From Aminobacterium mobile DSM 12262 (GTDB lineage: Bacteria > Synergistota > Synergistia > Synergistales > Aminobacteriaceae), in contig NZ_JAFZ01000001.1 of the NCBI RefSeq assembly GCF_000526395.1, positions 682,001 to 746,000 on the forward strand: a DNA stretch of 64,000 nucleotides. Reading direction: 5' to 3'. The position numbers were made by a program, and so were the translations under genes. Positions 26,298-37,162 of this stretch are shown piece by piece (position 1 is the stretch's first letter; each line of letters starts with the position of its first letter). The notes under the pieces were generated by a model that had not been told where the DNA came from, made no database searches, and saw only the letters and a program-made list of their open reading frames with translations.

Positions 26298-26370
26298 CTA
26301 TTTGGCTTTTCTGGACCTGAAAAGGTTTTTTCCGTTCTGAGCTTGTCATAATTGAGGGGCGATGGTTATA

Positions 26371-26826
26371 ATGTCTAGGAATGGGAGATTATTCCTCCTA
26401 TTGGTTGCTTCTTGTATAGTACTTCTTCTCGGCTTATCTTTTTGGGCCGTAAAACATAATCGACGAACGGCAGACTCTTCCTTCCAGCTTGAAAACGTAG
26501 TTTTATGCGATGAAGTGGACGAGAAAATGCGACCTCTCCATACTGGTTCCCAGTTTGTTTTTGGAGTTCGCCAGCTGTGCCTGTCTTTTGACTACTCTTT
26601 GGATAGCAAAAGAAGCAATATACGCATTAAGTGGTATTATGGTGACCATCTTATATACTCCGAGGTTCTCTTGCTTTCTCCAGGGAGGGGAGTGAAGGTC
26701 TTTTGCCTTCTTCGGGAAGATGGGTCCCCTTTGCCTATGGGAATGTATAATGTGCAAGTTTGTTATGATGGAACCGTCTATTCCAGCCTTGCTTTTGAAA
26801 TTTCCGATACTGAGTCAAAACTATAA
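26371..26826 (+). CDS. Membrane-anchored protein of unknown function
   Basis: About 151 residues: one N-terminal hydrophobic helix (LFLLLVASCIVLLLGLSFWAV) followed by an extracytoplasmic domain rich in beta-strand patterns (VFGVRQLCLSFDYS, IRIKWYYGD, GMYNVQVCYDGTVYSSLAFEI). The last part reads like an Ig-like or carbohydrate-binding beta-sandwich with the ending G-x-Y-x-V-x-x-Y-x-G. No family recognised. ATG 26371 lies 11 bases after GAGGGG; ATG 26362 is in frame but too close to it. It precedes the transaldolase gene by 32 bases, possibly co-transcribed. Confidence 0.65.
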   Translation: MSRNGRLFLLLVASCIVLLLGLSFWAVKHNRRTADSSFQLENVVLCDEVDEKMRPLHTGSQFVFGVRQLCLSFDYSLDSKRSNIRIKWYYGDHLIYSEVLLLSPGRGVKVFCLLREDGSPLPMGMYNVQVCYDGTVYSSLAFEISDTESKL

Positions 26827-26858
26827 ATAATGAATAATAATGTAAAGAGGGGATATAC

Positions 26859-27518
26859 TTGCGGTTTTTTTTGGATACAGCCAATCTTGATGAGCTGAAA
26901 CAGGCTGCTTCTTGGGGTGTGATTTCCGGTGTGACAACAAACCCATCTCTAGTGGCAAAGGAAGGGGCTTCAGACTTCCACCATCTTATTCAGCTTATTA
27001 CTGGTATAGTTGATGGTCCTGTTAGTGCAGAGGTTATAGCTCTTGATACGGAAGGCATGATTTCAGAAGGTCGGTCTCTTGCCTCTCTCTCCCCCAACAT
27101 AGTGGTGAAGATCCCTATGACGCCAGAAGGTATGGGTGCGGTGAAGGTCCTTTCACAAGAAAAGATTCCTACGAATGTAACTCTTGTGTTTTCTCCACAG
27201 CAAGCTCTTTTGGCTGCAAATGCCGGGGCTTCATATGTCAGCCCATTTGTAGGACGCCTTGATGATATAGGTGAAGATGGGGCTGGCCTTGTTCAAGATA
27301 TAGCGGATATTTTCCAGGTGCAGGGTATCAATACACAAATTATTGCGGCGAGTATTCGCCATCCAGCCCATGTGACGGCAGTTGCTTTGGCTGGAGCCCA
27401 TATAGCGACAGTACCATTTAAAGTTTTGACGCAACTCTTCCTGCATCCATTGACAGAGAAGGGGTTGCGGCAATTTATTTCTGATTGGGAGGGGTATCGC
27501 AAAAGCCATGACAGATAA
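26859..27518 (+). CDS. Transaldolase / fructose-6-phosphate aldolase family (TalC-like)
   Basis: A 219-residue TIM-barrel enzyme of the short transaldolase class. [36 protein letters not shown] at the N-terminus, [18 protein letters not shown] near 80-97 with the Schiff-base Lys, [33 protein letters not shown] near 107-140 and [12 protein letters not shown] near 160 define the family. It exchanges three-carbon units in the non-oxidative pentose phosphate pathway; the split transketolase at 45081-46873 is its natural partner. TTG start at 26859 behind AAAGAGGGG. Transaldolase versus fructose-6-phosphate aldolase activity cannot be settled by eye. Confidence 0.93.
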   Translation: MRFFLDTANLDELKQAASWGVISGVTTNPSLVAKEGASDFHHLIQLITGIVDGPVSAEVIALDTEGMISEGRSLASLSPNIVVKIPMTPEGMGAVKVLSQEKIPTNVTLVFSPQQALLAANAGASYVSPFVGRLDDIGEDGAGLVQDIADIFQVQGINTQIIAASIRHPAHVTAVALAGAHIATVPFKVLTQLFLHPLTEKGLRQFISDWEGYRKSHDR

Positions 27519-28893
27519 TCAGTTTATAGATAATGGGGTTGTGGACGCAGTGTCGGGAAATAGCGCCCAGGAGCCAGAAAATGAACCAGAGGAAGAGGCC
27601 GAGATGAACGAGACAGAAGTGGAGGTAAGAAGTGTTCCTAAACCTCGCTACACCTACGCTAAACTGGCTTCTCAAGTAATTACGGAGCTTCGTCGAATTG
27701 CTAAAGACATGGGTGTTACAGGTTTTTCCGCTCTCCGTAAAGACGACCTCATCATCGCTATTTTAAGCACTCAGGCTCAACAGCTTAACTATCGGTTCGG
27801 TGGTGGGACCCTTGAGACTCTGAATGAGGGGTACGGGTTTCTTCGTCCGAAAGGGCTGCTGCCAAGCGATCATGATATCTATGTTTCGGCTTCGCAGATC
27901 CGCCGCTTTGGCTTGAGAAATGGCGATGTAATCTGGGGAATGGTTCGTCCCCCTAAAGATCAGGAGCATTATGAAGCGTTGTTACGAGTGGAAATGGTGA
28001 ATTTTGCCGATCCGGAAGCTGCAAGAAAAAGACCACATTTTGGCGCTTTAACGCCTATCTTCCCGAACTCCAAATTAACGCTGGAAACAGATCAAAATGA
28101 AATATCCACACGGCTTATTGATCTTTTTGCCCCTATTGGCAAAGGTCAGCGGGCTCTCTTGGTTTCTCCACCTAAAGCAGGAAAAACTACAGTACTCAAA
28201 AAAATAGCGAATGCAGTTACTGTCAATCATCCTGATATTATCCTCATGGTTCTTCTTATAGACGAACGTCCTGAAGAGGTAACAGATATGGCTCGGTCTG
28301 TAGACGGAGAAATTATTGCCTCTACATTTGACCGGCCGGCAGAAGAACATTTGCGAGTGGCCAATTTAACTTTAGAAAAAGCAAAACGTTTGGTAGAGAC
28401 TGGAAAAGATGTAGTGTTACTCCTTGATTCTATTACGCGTTTGGCACGAGCTTCAAATCTTGTTGTCCCCCCATCTGGGAGGACGCTTTCTGGTGGTATG
28501 GATCCAGCAGCTCTCTATTTCCCGAAGCGATTTTTTGGTGCGGCTCGGAATATAGAGGAAGGAGGAAGTCTTACCATAGTGGGAACGGCACTGATAGATA
28601 CTGGAAGCCGTATGGATGATGTTATTTATGAAGAGTTTAAGGGTACCGGAAACATGGAACTTCATCTCTCCCGTAAGCTGGCAGAACAGCGGATTTTCCC
28701 GGCTGTGGATATTACGAAATCTGGGACACGCCGAGAAGAACTCCTGATGCCAGAAGATGACTTGAGCCGAGTATGGCTCTTGCGCCGTCGGATGGTAAAC
28801 GTTGATGAAGCTGGGGCTTTATCTCTCATTATCGACAAGCTGAAAAAAAGCCAGACAAATAAAGATTTCCTGTTGACCATTAAGATGGCGTAG
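27508..28893 (+). CDS. rho: Transcription termination factor Rho
   Basis: Hexameric RNA helicase that ends transcription. The 461-residue protein has an acidic low-complexity N-terminus (~1-40), a Rho_N helical domain ([21 protein letters not shown]...[11 protein letters not shown]), a cold-shock-type RNA-binding domain ([34 protein letters not shown]) and the ATPase with Walker [10 protein letters not shown], Walker [15 protein letters not shown] and the Q-loop region following. The ATG overlaps the transaldolase end by 11 bases. The acidic N-terminal insertion differs from the short E. coli start and is the only unusual part. Confidence 0.97.
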   Translation: MTDNQFIDNGVVDAVSGNSAQEPENEPEEEAEMNETEVEVRSVPKPRYTYAKLASQVITELRRIAKDMGVTGFSALRKDDLIIAILSTQAQQLNYRFGGGTLETLNEGYGFLRPKGLLPSDHDIYVSASQIRRFGLRNGDVIWGMVRPPKDQEHYEALLRVEMVNFADPEAARKRPHFGALTPIFPNSKLTLETDQNEISTRLIDLFAPIGKGQRALLVSPPKAGKTTVLKKIANAVTVNHPDIILMVLLIDERPEEVTDMARSVDGEIIASTFDRPAEEHLRVANLTLEKAKRLVETGKDVVLLLDSITRLARASNLVVPPSGRTLSGGMDPAALYFPKRFFGAARNIEEGGSLTIVGTALIDTGSRMDDVIYEEFKGTGNMELHLSRKLAEQRIFPAVDITKSGTRREELLMPEDDLSRVWLLRRRMVNVDEAGALSLIIDKLKKSQTNKDFLLTIKMA

Positions 28894-28924
28894 TATAAAG
28901 TATTGAGAGTGTTAAGGGGGGACG

Positions 28925-30358
28925 ATGATGAACGATTCTCCAGGTAAAGGAAATCATTCTAAATCGGGCCGCATGGGTTTTATGATCGTTATGCTGCTCA
29001 TGTTCAGTACAGCTGTTTTTCTCACTGTTTGTGCGAGTAACCGTTCCGCAGGGGTAGCCTGGGGAAATCTTCAGCAGAACGATAGCGATGATAAAAATGA
29101 AGAAGATACCCACGTGCCGGCGGGTTTTGTAGTTATCGATATGTCAGGAGCGGTAGCAAGCGAACCAGAAGCTGCGAGTGAAGAGGAGGGCGGCATTGGA
29201 CCTCTTCCTGCTGATGAGTCGGCTTATTCAGAAGAGCCAGTGCTTATGGCAGGCGAAGGGGAGAGTGCAGATGTTACAGAAACTGACTCTTCTGGGCAGG
29301 ATCAAAGTGAGTCTGGAGAAGAAGGAGACTCGGAATCCACTCTTCTTTCTGAAGTAAAGCCCCGGTGGGAAGAATATACGGTAAAATCAGGAGAAACTCT
29401 CGGAGATATCGCCAGCCGTTATAATGTGTCGGCTGACGAGATAGCTCGTGCTAATGAGTTAAAAAATCCTAATAAATTGACATTAAATCAGCAGCTTCTT
29501 ATTCCTGTTTCCAGTGAAGCCGTAGATGTTGTCTTGGAGGAAGTACGAACTCGAAAGGCTAGAGTAGCTGCCAAACGAGAGAAAGTGAAACCTCTTGATG
29601 TTACAAAGTATAAAGTAGCGAATGGCGATAGCCTTTGGTCTATTTCAAACACCTTCAGTCTCGAAATTGATACTCTTTTCGGAAGCAATGATTTGAAAGA
29701 CCCTAATGTTTTAAAACCTGGAATAGAACTTCGTATCCCTAATCAGGATGGTATTTTTTATACGGTGAAAAAAGGCGATACTCTTGGCGGTATTGTTAAA
29801 AAATTTCAAATATCGAAAGAGAAAACTTTAGAAGTTAATGGGAATATGGATTTAAACAGCTTGAAGGCAGGGGAGGAAATATTCCTTCCGGAAGCCCGTC
29901 CTGAAGTTTCAGTTCTTAACGCTGATAACGGAGGAAGTAAATCTTCTTCTAAATCTGGTGGCGCAACATACTCTCGCTCTTTCCGCTGGCCTGTAGTTGG
30001 TCGCATTAATAGCCCTTTTGGTTGGCGTCGGCATCCAGTGACGAGAAGGAAAAGTTTCCATACTGGTATCGATATTAAAGCTTCCCGTGGATACCGTATT
30101 CGGGCGGCCAAAGAGGGACATGTAGTTTATTCCGGCTGGATGGGTGGATATGGGCGGGTTGTGGTATTGAGCCATGGAGGCGGGTATTCGACTTTATATG
30201 CCCATTGTTCTAAATTGGCTGTACGTAATGGGCAAAAAATATCCCAGGGGCAGGTTATAGCTTATGTAGGTTCTACAGGGAGAGCTACAGGTCCGCATCT
30301 CCACTTCGAAGTACGTATGAATAATAGGCCTATAAACCCTTTGAAGGTTCTTCGATAG
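28925..30358 (+). CDS. Envelope M23 endopeptidase with three LysM domains
   Basis: A 477-residue exported protein. Residues ~15-37 are one hydrophobic anchor or uncleaved signal. An acidic linker (~60-150) is followed by three LysM peptidoglycan-binding modules at about 153-197, 232-276 and 281-325 (YTVKSGETLGDIASRYNV, YKVANGDSLWSISNTF, YTVKKGDTLGGIVKKF). The C-terminal M23 zinc peptidase has HTGIDI (H and D ligands), YGRVVVLSHGGGYSTLYAH and GPHLHFEV, so the catalytic residues are intact. It should cleave peptidoglycan cross-bridges in the periplasm. Two tandem ATG codons (28925, 28928) follow GGGGGG. Confidence 0.93.
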   Translation: MMNDSPGKGNHSKSGRMGFMIVMLLMFSTAVFLTVCASNRSAGVAWGNLQQNDSDDKNEEDTHVPAGFVVIDMSGAVASEPEAASEEEGGIGPLPADESAYSEEPVLMAGEGESADVTETDSSGQDQSESGEEGDSESTLLSEVKPRWEEYTVKSGETLGDIASRYNVSADEIARANELKNPNKLTLNQQLLIPVSSEAVDVVLEEVRTRKARVAAKREKVKPLDVTKYKVANGDSLWSISNTFSLEIDTLFGSNDLKDPNVLKPGIELRIPNQDGIFYTVKKGDTLGGIVKKFQISKEKTLEVNGNMDLNSLKAGEEIFLPEARPEVSVLNADNGGSKSSSKSGGATYSRSFRWPVVGRINSPFGWRRHPVTRRKSFHTGIDIKASRGYRIRAAKEGHVVYSGWMGGYGRVVVLSHGGGYSTLYAHCSKLAVRNGQKISQGQVIAYVGSTGRATGPHLHFEVRMNNRPINPLKVLR

Positions 30359-30398
30359 GCGTATGGCCCCATGACATGGGAGTATTATTTCGTTAAAC

Positions 30399-30438
30399 TG
30401 GACCAGGGAGTTTTTTGAGGCCCTGGTCCATCTTTTTT
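30399..30438 (+). terminator. Rho-independent terminator before pyrG
   Basis: Stem TGGACCAGGG (30399-30408) with CCCTGGTCCA (30421-30430), a 12-base loop, followed by TCTTTTTT. It ends the talC-rho-peptidase transcript. Confidence 0.9.
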
Positions 30439-30440
30439 GA

Positions 30441-32072
<1,632 letters not shown>

Positions 32073-32105
32073 CGTACCGACAATGGTGTAAAAGGAGGGA
32101 ACACT

Positions 32106-33221
32106 ATGAGGAAGTTGCAGAAGATATCAGCGTCGCTTATAGTTTTGACAGTGCTCTTTCTTGGGGCTTGGAGTATGCCTTTGGGGGCTCAGGAAGACGA
32201 AAGTTCTTCTACTTTGCAGACGCTCAATCATGTTGAAGATATCCTCTACGGGCGAGAAAAATCTGGTGGCTTGATTGAACGTCTAAGCAATATTGAAAAA
32301 GATCTTTTCGGACGAGAGCTCCCTGGAAGTATTGCCGAACGACAGACAGCTATTCTGGATTTCATCGAAAAGGGAACTTCCGGTCAACCTTCCATGCTTT
32401 TTAAATTAGGAATTGCTGAATGGGCTGTTTCTCAACGGATTGATGGGTATGGTCCTGTAACTCGCAGAGTCGATTCGCTTGAATCTATGCTCGAAGGGAC
32501 AGCTCACCCAGATAAACCAGTTGCCATGCGGTTAGAGAGAATATTAGGTCTTATTCTTTCCGAACAGGTTCAATGGCAGGATGCGGAGATACCAGCAGCG
32601 CGGGTTATGAAGGTAAAGTTTACGAAAACCCTTACCCCGAGTGGCGTAAAAGCCGGTGATCCCGTGGATTTAGAGTTAGCAGAAGATCTTGTTTCAGAGG
32701 CCCTTCTTCTAGCTCCGGCAGGAAGTCGTGTTATTGCTCATGTCCAGTCAGTTACAAAGCCTCGAAGTTTTGGGCGTCCGGCAGAGATAAAAATAGGTGT
32801 CGATACTTTAAAGCCTTTGGGACCGGAAGCCGTTCCAGTAGCTATAGGCGAGGAGTCTAAAAAGGCTGCGAAAGCAGAAAATGCTCAGATAGCAGCTGCT
32901 GGTACGAGCTTTATTGGTGCCATTCTGTTTGGTCCTGTAGGGTTGGCAGGTGGTTTTCTAGTTCGTGGAGATGCTAAAGAAATTCCTGCGGGAACAGAGC
33001 TTTTTATAGAGACAGCAGAGACTGCTCGGGTGTCGGCCTACGCTGTTCCTGCTGGTTTACAGGGGATGCTTCGAGGGGCAGGTGCAACTCAAAGTGGAGA
33101 GAATGCAGCAGAAGCCAGCAGTGATAACGCACCAAACACAGGCGCTAAAAGCACTTCTGCCGATACGATAAATACAGATACGACGGAAACAACGGACGAT
33201 ACTTTAACACCTATTAATTAA
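32106..33221 (+). CDS. Exported protein of unknown function with N-terminal repeats and a glycine-zipper-like domain
   Basis: A 371-residue protein with a signal peptide (~1-29, ending LGAQ). Residues ~40-90 carry a tandem repeat of about 30 residues: VEDILYGREKSGGLIERLSNIEK then IEKDLFGRELPGSIAERQTAI; a third, weaker unit (LESMLEGTAHPDKPVAMRLERIL) follows near 130. From ~165 the protein reads like the family in which a PAGSRVIAHV strand and FGRPAEIKIGVDTL are followed by a Gly-rich helix (FIGAILFGPVGLAGGFLVRG) and IPAGTELFIE. The tail is Thr/Asp-rich and disordered. GGAGGG precedes ATG 32106. No assigned function; envelope location is inferred from signal peptide and from lptC and lptD downstream. 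Confidence 0.75.
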   Translation: MRKLQKISASLIVLTVLFLGAWSMPLGAQEDESSSTLQTLNHVEDILYGREKSGGLIERLSNIEKDLFGRELPGSIAERQTAILDFIEKGTSGQPSMLFKLGIAEWAVSQRIDGYGPVTRRVDSLESMLEGTAHPDKPVAMRLERILGLILSEQVQWQDAEIPAARVMKVKFTKTLTPSGVKAGDPVDLELAEDLVSEALLLAPAGSRVIAHVQSVTKPRSFGRPAEIKIGVDTLKPLGPEAVPVAIGEESKKAAKAENAQIAAAGTSFIGAILFGPVGLAGGFLVRGDAKEIPAGTELFIETAETARVSAYAVPAGLQGMLRGAGATQSGENAAEASSDNAPNTGAKSTSADTINTDTTETTDDTLTPIN

Positions 33222-33279
33222 CATCATCATGTAAATTTGGAATAGTCTTTTGCAACGAGTAGAGAAGGAGTGGTTTTTC

Positions 33280-33714
33280 ATGAAAGGAGCAAAAAAAAGA
33301 ATAGCAGTTTTGGTGATGGCTCTCGTCTTTTCTTTAGGAGGCATTGCTTGGGCTGTTAATCTAGGGGATATTGTAGGAGTGGTGGGTGGCGGTTTCTTGG
33401 TCACTCAAGTAGCAGGGCCTCTTAATGATTTTATTAACAAGGTTACGTTCAATAAAGGAGCGAAAGTAGAGGGACATACGAAAGTCGTTCCTATTGTTTC
33501 TTTAGGTACAGGTACGCGTATTGGGGCAGCTCAGGTAGCTGGACCCCGAGGAGAAGCTATACAAAAAACAAAAGCGGTGGCTCAATTGGAAGTTACGTTC
33601 AGAGACCGTCTTCGAGTAAAAGTACTCATACCTATCGACTCAGAAAACCCTATTAAACAATTTAAGCGGGTTCAGGGAGTTGGCGTTTCTGCTATTATTG
33701 ATTTTAGGCTTTAG
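33280..33714 (+). CDS. Small exported protein of unknown function
   Basis: About 144 residues with a signal peptide-like N-terminus (KKRIAVLVMALVFSLGGIAWA). The mature part contains a glycine-rich GDIVGVVGGGFLVTQV stretch, then strand-like segments (THTKVVPIVSLG-type, QLEVTFRDRLRVKVLIPID) and ends VSAIIDFRL. The glycine-rich helix may insert in or lie on a membrane. ATG 33280 is chosen for its GAAGGAG nine bases upstream. It sits between two other exported proteins of unknown function, separated from the next by 25 bases. No family recognised. Confidence 0.65.
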   Translation: MKGAKKRIAVLVMALVFSLGGIAWAVNLGDIVGVVGGGFLVTQVAGPLNDFINKVTFNKGAKVEGHTKVVPIVSLGTGTRIGAAQVAGPRGEAIQKTKAVAQLEVTFRDRLRVKVLIPIDSENPIKQFKRVQGVGVSAIIDFRL

Positions 33715-33739
33715 AGAAAAGGAGGCTCGCGGCATTGCG

Positions 33740-34912
33740 ATGAAACGACGGTGTACGTTGTTTTGCCTGGTGTTTTGGGGAGTGTTTTGTCTCGTCTCTC
33801 CTTCCTGGGGTCTGGAACCTTTGGCGCGAGCTACAGATATTTTGGAAAAGTGGACAGTTTTCCATTGGGGAAGAGATTGTCTGGTTTGGATTGTTCACTA
33901 TCCTGAAGAGTTAGTGGAGCCTTGGGTCGATGCGGAATCGACCCGGGCTGCTTTATCTCCTGGAGAAAGAGATGCGTATAAAAAAGCATTTATGGAACAA
34001 CTTCGTATAGGAGAATCGGAGCCATTCCTAATTACTTTTTATTCTTTTGGTGCTCGTTCTTTATCTCTCAGCCCTTTTTCGGAGAATGTTTCCCTTGTGT
34101 TACGTGATGGAAGCCGAGTGAAGCCCACATCTTACGAGAGAAAATTTGATGAACCCATTAGCGGAGTAGTACAGGGTCTCGTCTTTTTCCCATATCAAAA
34201 TGCCTCTTCTTTTTCTGTAGCGATAAAAGGACTGGGAATAGAAGATGAAAAGATGTTTAATTTTGCAGGAGCTTCTTCTAATGACAGACAACAGGAAGTA
34301 GCTACTGTTCCAGGACAGAGCAATAGGAAAAAAGATCAAATTGTATTGGACCTTCCTCCGATAGAAGAAAGCTCCAAAGAAAAAGAAGTGTTAGAGCGTG
34401 AAAAAACGAAAGCAAAGCGGGCAGAAAAGCAGGAAAATGAAAGTGCTTTTGTTGAAGCGAGCGAGGCCGAAATGCCTGTCCCCCTTCCTCCAGTAGCTCC
34501 TGCCGTGCCTCCGACAGCGAAAGTGGATCTCTCAGGGTTAAAACCCATATCTGTTCCAGAAAAGGGGGACGAGAGGGAGGAATCTCAAAAGGCAACTGCC
34601 TCTACTCCTTCAGACAAGGAAAGTCGCGAGGAAGTGTTAGAAAGATTTTTGTCCTATTGGAAACGTGGGGACTATGATGCTATGTACACCTTTCTTTCTC
34701 CGTCATCGAAAAAGCTGTGGGGGCAGAAAGCTTTTCAAAAGGATGTAGAGAAGGCAAATATGCGGGTGCCATTGAATGAAAGTTATGTTGTAGAGTGGGA
34801 AGGGAATAGAGCTCGAGTTTCAGCAGTGCAAAAAATGTTATTTGTCCGCACGTTACGTAAGGTGACCATAAAAATGGTGGAGGAAGACCATGGCTGGCAT
34901 GTTCAGTGGTAA
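33740..34912 (+). CDS. Exported two-domain protein of unknown function; paralogue of the 23111 gene
   Basis: About 390 residues. Signal peptide ~1-26 (LFCLVFWGVFCLVSPSWG). Residues ~40-155 match the order of features in the 23111-23857 protein: HYPEELVEPWVDAESTRAAL, IGESEPFLITFYSFGARSLSLSPF, GVVQGLVFFPYQNAS. A charged, Pro-rich linker (~185-300) with EKEVLEREKTKAKRAEKQ follows. The last ~95 residues (EEVLERFLSYWKRGDYDAMYTFL...) look like an NTF2-like or DUF4864-type domain. ATG 33740 is 15 bases past AAAGGAGG, a long spacing, but no better start exists. It overlaps lptC by 23 bases, suggesting joint expression with LPS transport genes. Confidence 0.72.
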   Translation: MKRRCTLFCLVFWGVFCLVSPSWGLEPLARATDILEKWTVFHWGRDCLVWIVHYPEELVEPWVDAESTRAALSPGERDAYKKAFMEQLRIGESEPFLITFYSFGARSLSLSPFSENVSLVLRDGSRVKPTSYERKFDEPISGVVQGLVFFPYQNASSFSVAIKGLGIEDEKMFNFAGASSNDRQQEVATVPGQSNRKKDQIVLDLPPIEESSKEKEVLEREKTKAKRAEKQENESAFVEASEAEMPVPLPPVAPAVPPTAKVDLSGLKPISVPEKGDEREESQKATASTPSDKESREEVLERFLSYWKRGDYDAMYTFLSPSSKKLWGQKAFQKDVEKANMRVPLNESYVVEWEGNRARVSAVQKMLFVRTLRKVTIKMVEEDHGWHVQW

Positions 34913-35447
34913 GTTTAAAATTCCTCTTTTAATTATAGGAGTTGCTCTTTTATTTGCGTTCTATCTTTGGTCGGCTTGGCAAGACCTTCATCTTGATCCG
35001 GACGCAGTAAAAAAAGCGGTGAAGGAAGGGCCAGCGATTGTAGTAGAGAGCCTTTCTGTAGAAAAAGAGATTTCTGGAGGTCTTTGGGCTATTCACGCAG
35101 AGCGCACAGAACGTAAATCTGGTCAGATTAAGGCTTCACAGATTACAATGGAAGGCGTTTCCTCTGATGGGAAGCAGTGGGATGTGAAAGCTCCTTCAGG
35201 GACCTTTGAAGAGTCTTCTTCTGGAGGTGTTTTGTATGAGCCAAAAGGGGTTACCAAGGGGCAGGATTTTACTGTAGATTGGAAAGCGCCAGAAGCCATT
35301 TGGAACAGCACAAATGCTGAATGGACGTTCCCAAAAGGAATCTATGCTGAGCATGATAAAGGGACCCTTGCAGGGGCATTTGGCCGTATTACAGAAGAAG
35401 GGATTTTTTACGTGGAGAAGGGAGCCACCTTAACGTGGAAAGAATAG
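34890..35447 (+). CDS. lptC: LPS export protein LptC-like
   Basis: A 185-residue single-pass protein: hydrophobic helix IPLLIIGVALLFAFYLWSAW near residues 9-28, then a periplasmic beta-jellyroll (SVEKEISGGLWAIHAERTERKSGQIKASQITMEG..., DWKAPEAIWNSTNAEWTFPKGIYAE). Size and layout match LptC, which links the LptBFG motor to the periplasmic bridge. GGAGGAAG precedes ATG 34890. Overlap with the downstream lptD-like gene by 13 bases supports the role. Sequence motifs in LptC are weak, so context matters here. Confidence 0.8.
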   Translation: MAGMFSGKFKIPLLIIGVALLFAFYLWSAWQDLHLDPDAVKKAVKEGPAIVVESLSVEKEISGGLWAIHAERTERKSGQIKASQITMEGVSSDGKQWDVKAPSGTFEESSSGGVLYEPKGVTKGQDFTVDWKAPEAIWNSTNAEWTFPKGIYAEHDKGTLAGAFGRITEEGIFYVEKGATLTWKE

Positions 35448-37111
35448 GGGAGAAATTTTTCCTCCGTTTTTTTATGGTATTTATGGTGTTGCTTTTTTTG
35501 CAGAATCCTTTAAGGGCGGAAGAAGCGAAAGAAGTGACCTTGGAAGCAGAGGTTGTAGCCTATGACGAAAGGGGCACTGTAGCCACCGCAAAGGGGAGTG
35601 CCGTCCTTAACTACGGTATTATCCGTATTTATTCTGACTATATGGAGTACGATGTAGCAACTCAGGAAGCCTTGGCCGAAGCGCTGCCAGGGAAGAGTGT
35701 TACTATTTTTTATGGTGCTAATAAGCTTTCCGGGCAACGTCTTGTCTACCATCTTGAGACAGAGGAAGGTGTCCTCGATGGTGCAAAGGGCGAAATGCCA
35801 GCAGGACAAGGGACCCTCTTTGTGCGAGGGAAGCAGCTTGATTTTGCTCCAGTAGAGAGAGCTGCTCAAAAAGGTTGGATTAGCCAAAAATCGGCGAAAA
35901 GAATAAAAGAGAAGACCACTATAGGAAAGTGGCGCAATACGAGTTTAACTACGTGTCCTCAAGAACATCCCCACTATAATGTAACAACTAAGAAACTTAC
36001 TATCATTCCAGGGAAGAGCATCGTCGCCAAAAATCCCAAGGTTTATATAGGTGGTTCTTATTTATTTACCTACCCCTTTGATTATGTAGTTGCCCTGAAT
36101 AAGGAAAAAGGTTTTCTTGACTCCGAACTGATGCCCACGATTCTTTATACTTCAGATAAAGGATTTGGAGCTGGATACAGCGGGCCTATCGTATGGGACG
36201 ATGGAGGGGCCCGTTTGGGCTTTATGATGTGGTCTAAGAAGGGGTTGGAAGGCAGTGTTTCTGCTTCTCAAAATCTTCAGAATATAGGATTGACAGGCGT
36301 AACCCTGTTTGGAAATCTAGAATATTCTTGGGAAGAAACGACAGACCAGGAAGCTTTCCGTCCATCTTGGGGGTTCCGTGGTGAGTGGAATGGATGGAGG
36401 GCGAGGCTTTGGTGGTCTCAGCGTGAGGCGCTTGATATAGAGAAGGGCGGCGGTGAGAGTTATAAAAACTTACTCTATCGCGACCCCGAATTTACTTTTT
36501 CCAGTCCTTCGTGGCCTCTTATGTCGTGGATGAACACGAGATGGAGCGTGGCTGGTTCTTTTGGAAGCTACGAAGAGCGACGAGGTCGTAAAGCCTATGA
36601 GTCTGACAGAATGGGACTTGGCATCACTCTCTCCGGAATTGGAAATCCCGCTCCCATTCGCCCCTTTTGGGCTTCGAGTTATTGGCATTTTCGATATGAT
36701 GGTGGCGATGACGAGCAGAAGATTTTATGGCTGTCTGTAGGGGCTGGATATAAACTTGGACCTATCGATGCCAGAACGGCCTATCGGCGGCGATGGGTAG
36801 ACGGACATTCTCCTATGGTGTGGGATCGATATAGTGATTTAGAAGAATTTTATCAGCAATTTGCTTTCCCTGTAGGAAAAGATATTTCATTGGCTGTTCG
36901 TAGCGCTTACAACGTTAAAACTACCGAATGGTTTGAACGTGCTTATATCTTAACGTACGATCCTAGGTGCTGTTTACAATGGCAGCTTATCTATAGAGAT
37001 GATTTAAAAGAAGATGACGATTGGGTAAGTGTGCGTCTTGTCATTAACGCTTTCCCCGATAAACCTTTGGCCTTTGGAGATAAAAAACTTTCCAGTCCTT
37101 TCCCCTTTTAA
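35435..37111 (+). CDS. lptD: LPS assembly outer-membrane protein LptD (OstA)
   Basis: A 558-residue protein with a basic, hydrophobic signal peptide ending LRA before EEAKE. Residues ~30-160 are an OstA/LptA-like jellyroll (VTLEAEVVAYDERGTVATAKGSAVLNYGIIRIYSDYMEYD). The segment LTTCPQEHPHYNVTTKKLTIIPGKSIVAKNPKVYIGGSYLFTYPF is the LptD hinge between jellyroll and barrel. The rest alternates aromatic residues as in a beta-barrel and ends in Phe. At 558 residues it is much shorter than E. coli LptD (~780). GTG 35435 is taken because it gives a proper signal peptide, though no strong ribosome site is visible; translation may be coupled to lptC. Confidence 0.88.
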   Translation: MERIGEKFFLRFFMVFMVLLFLQNPLRAEEAKEVTLEAEVVAYDERGTVATAKGSAVLNYGIIRIYSDYMEYDVATQEALAEALPGKSVTIFYGANKLSGQRLVYHLETEEGVLDGAKGEMPAGQGTLFVRGKQLDFAPVERAAQKGWISQKSAKRIKEKTTIGKWRNTSLTTCPQEHPHYNVTTKKLTIIPGKSIVAKNPKVYIGGSYLFTYPFDYVVALNKEKGFLDSELMPTILYTSDKGFGAGYSGPIVWDDGGARLGFMMWSKKGLEGSVSASQNLQNIGLTGVTLFGNLEYSWEETTDQEAFRPSWGFRGEWNGWRARLWWSQREALDIEKGGGESYKNLLYRDPEFTFSSPSWPLMSWMNTRWSVAGSFGSYEERRGRKAYESDRMGLGITLSGIGNPAPIRPFWASSYWHFRYDGGDDEQKILWLSVGAGYKLGPIDARTAYRRRWVDGHSPMVWDRYSDLEEFYQQFAFPVGKDISLAVRSAYNVKTTEWFERAYILTYDPRCCLQWQLIYRDDLKEDDDWVSVRLVINAFPDKPLAFGDKKLSSPFPF

Positions 37112-37162
37112 TGTAAAAGAAGGGAAAGGGCAGACAACGAGCTATGAAACGAGGATGACGAC

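Noticed and set aside
26214-26361. Possible riboswitch in the leader of the ECF transporter gene
   Set aside because: There is a short CTGGTT...AACCAG hairpin on the minus strand, but it does not match the preQ1, TPP, FMN or cobalamin patterns I know.
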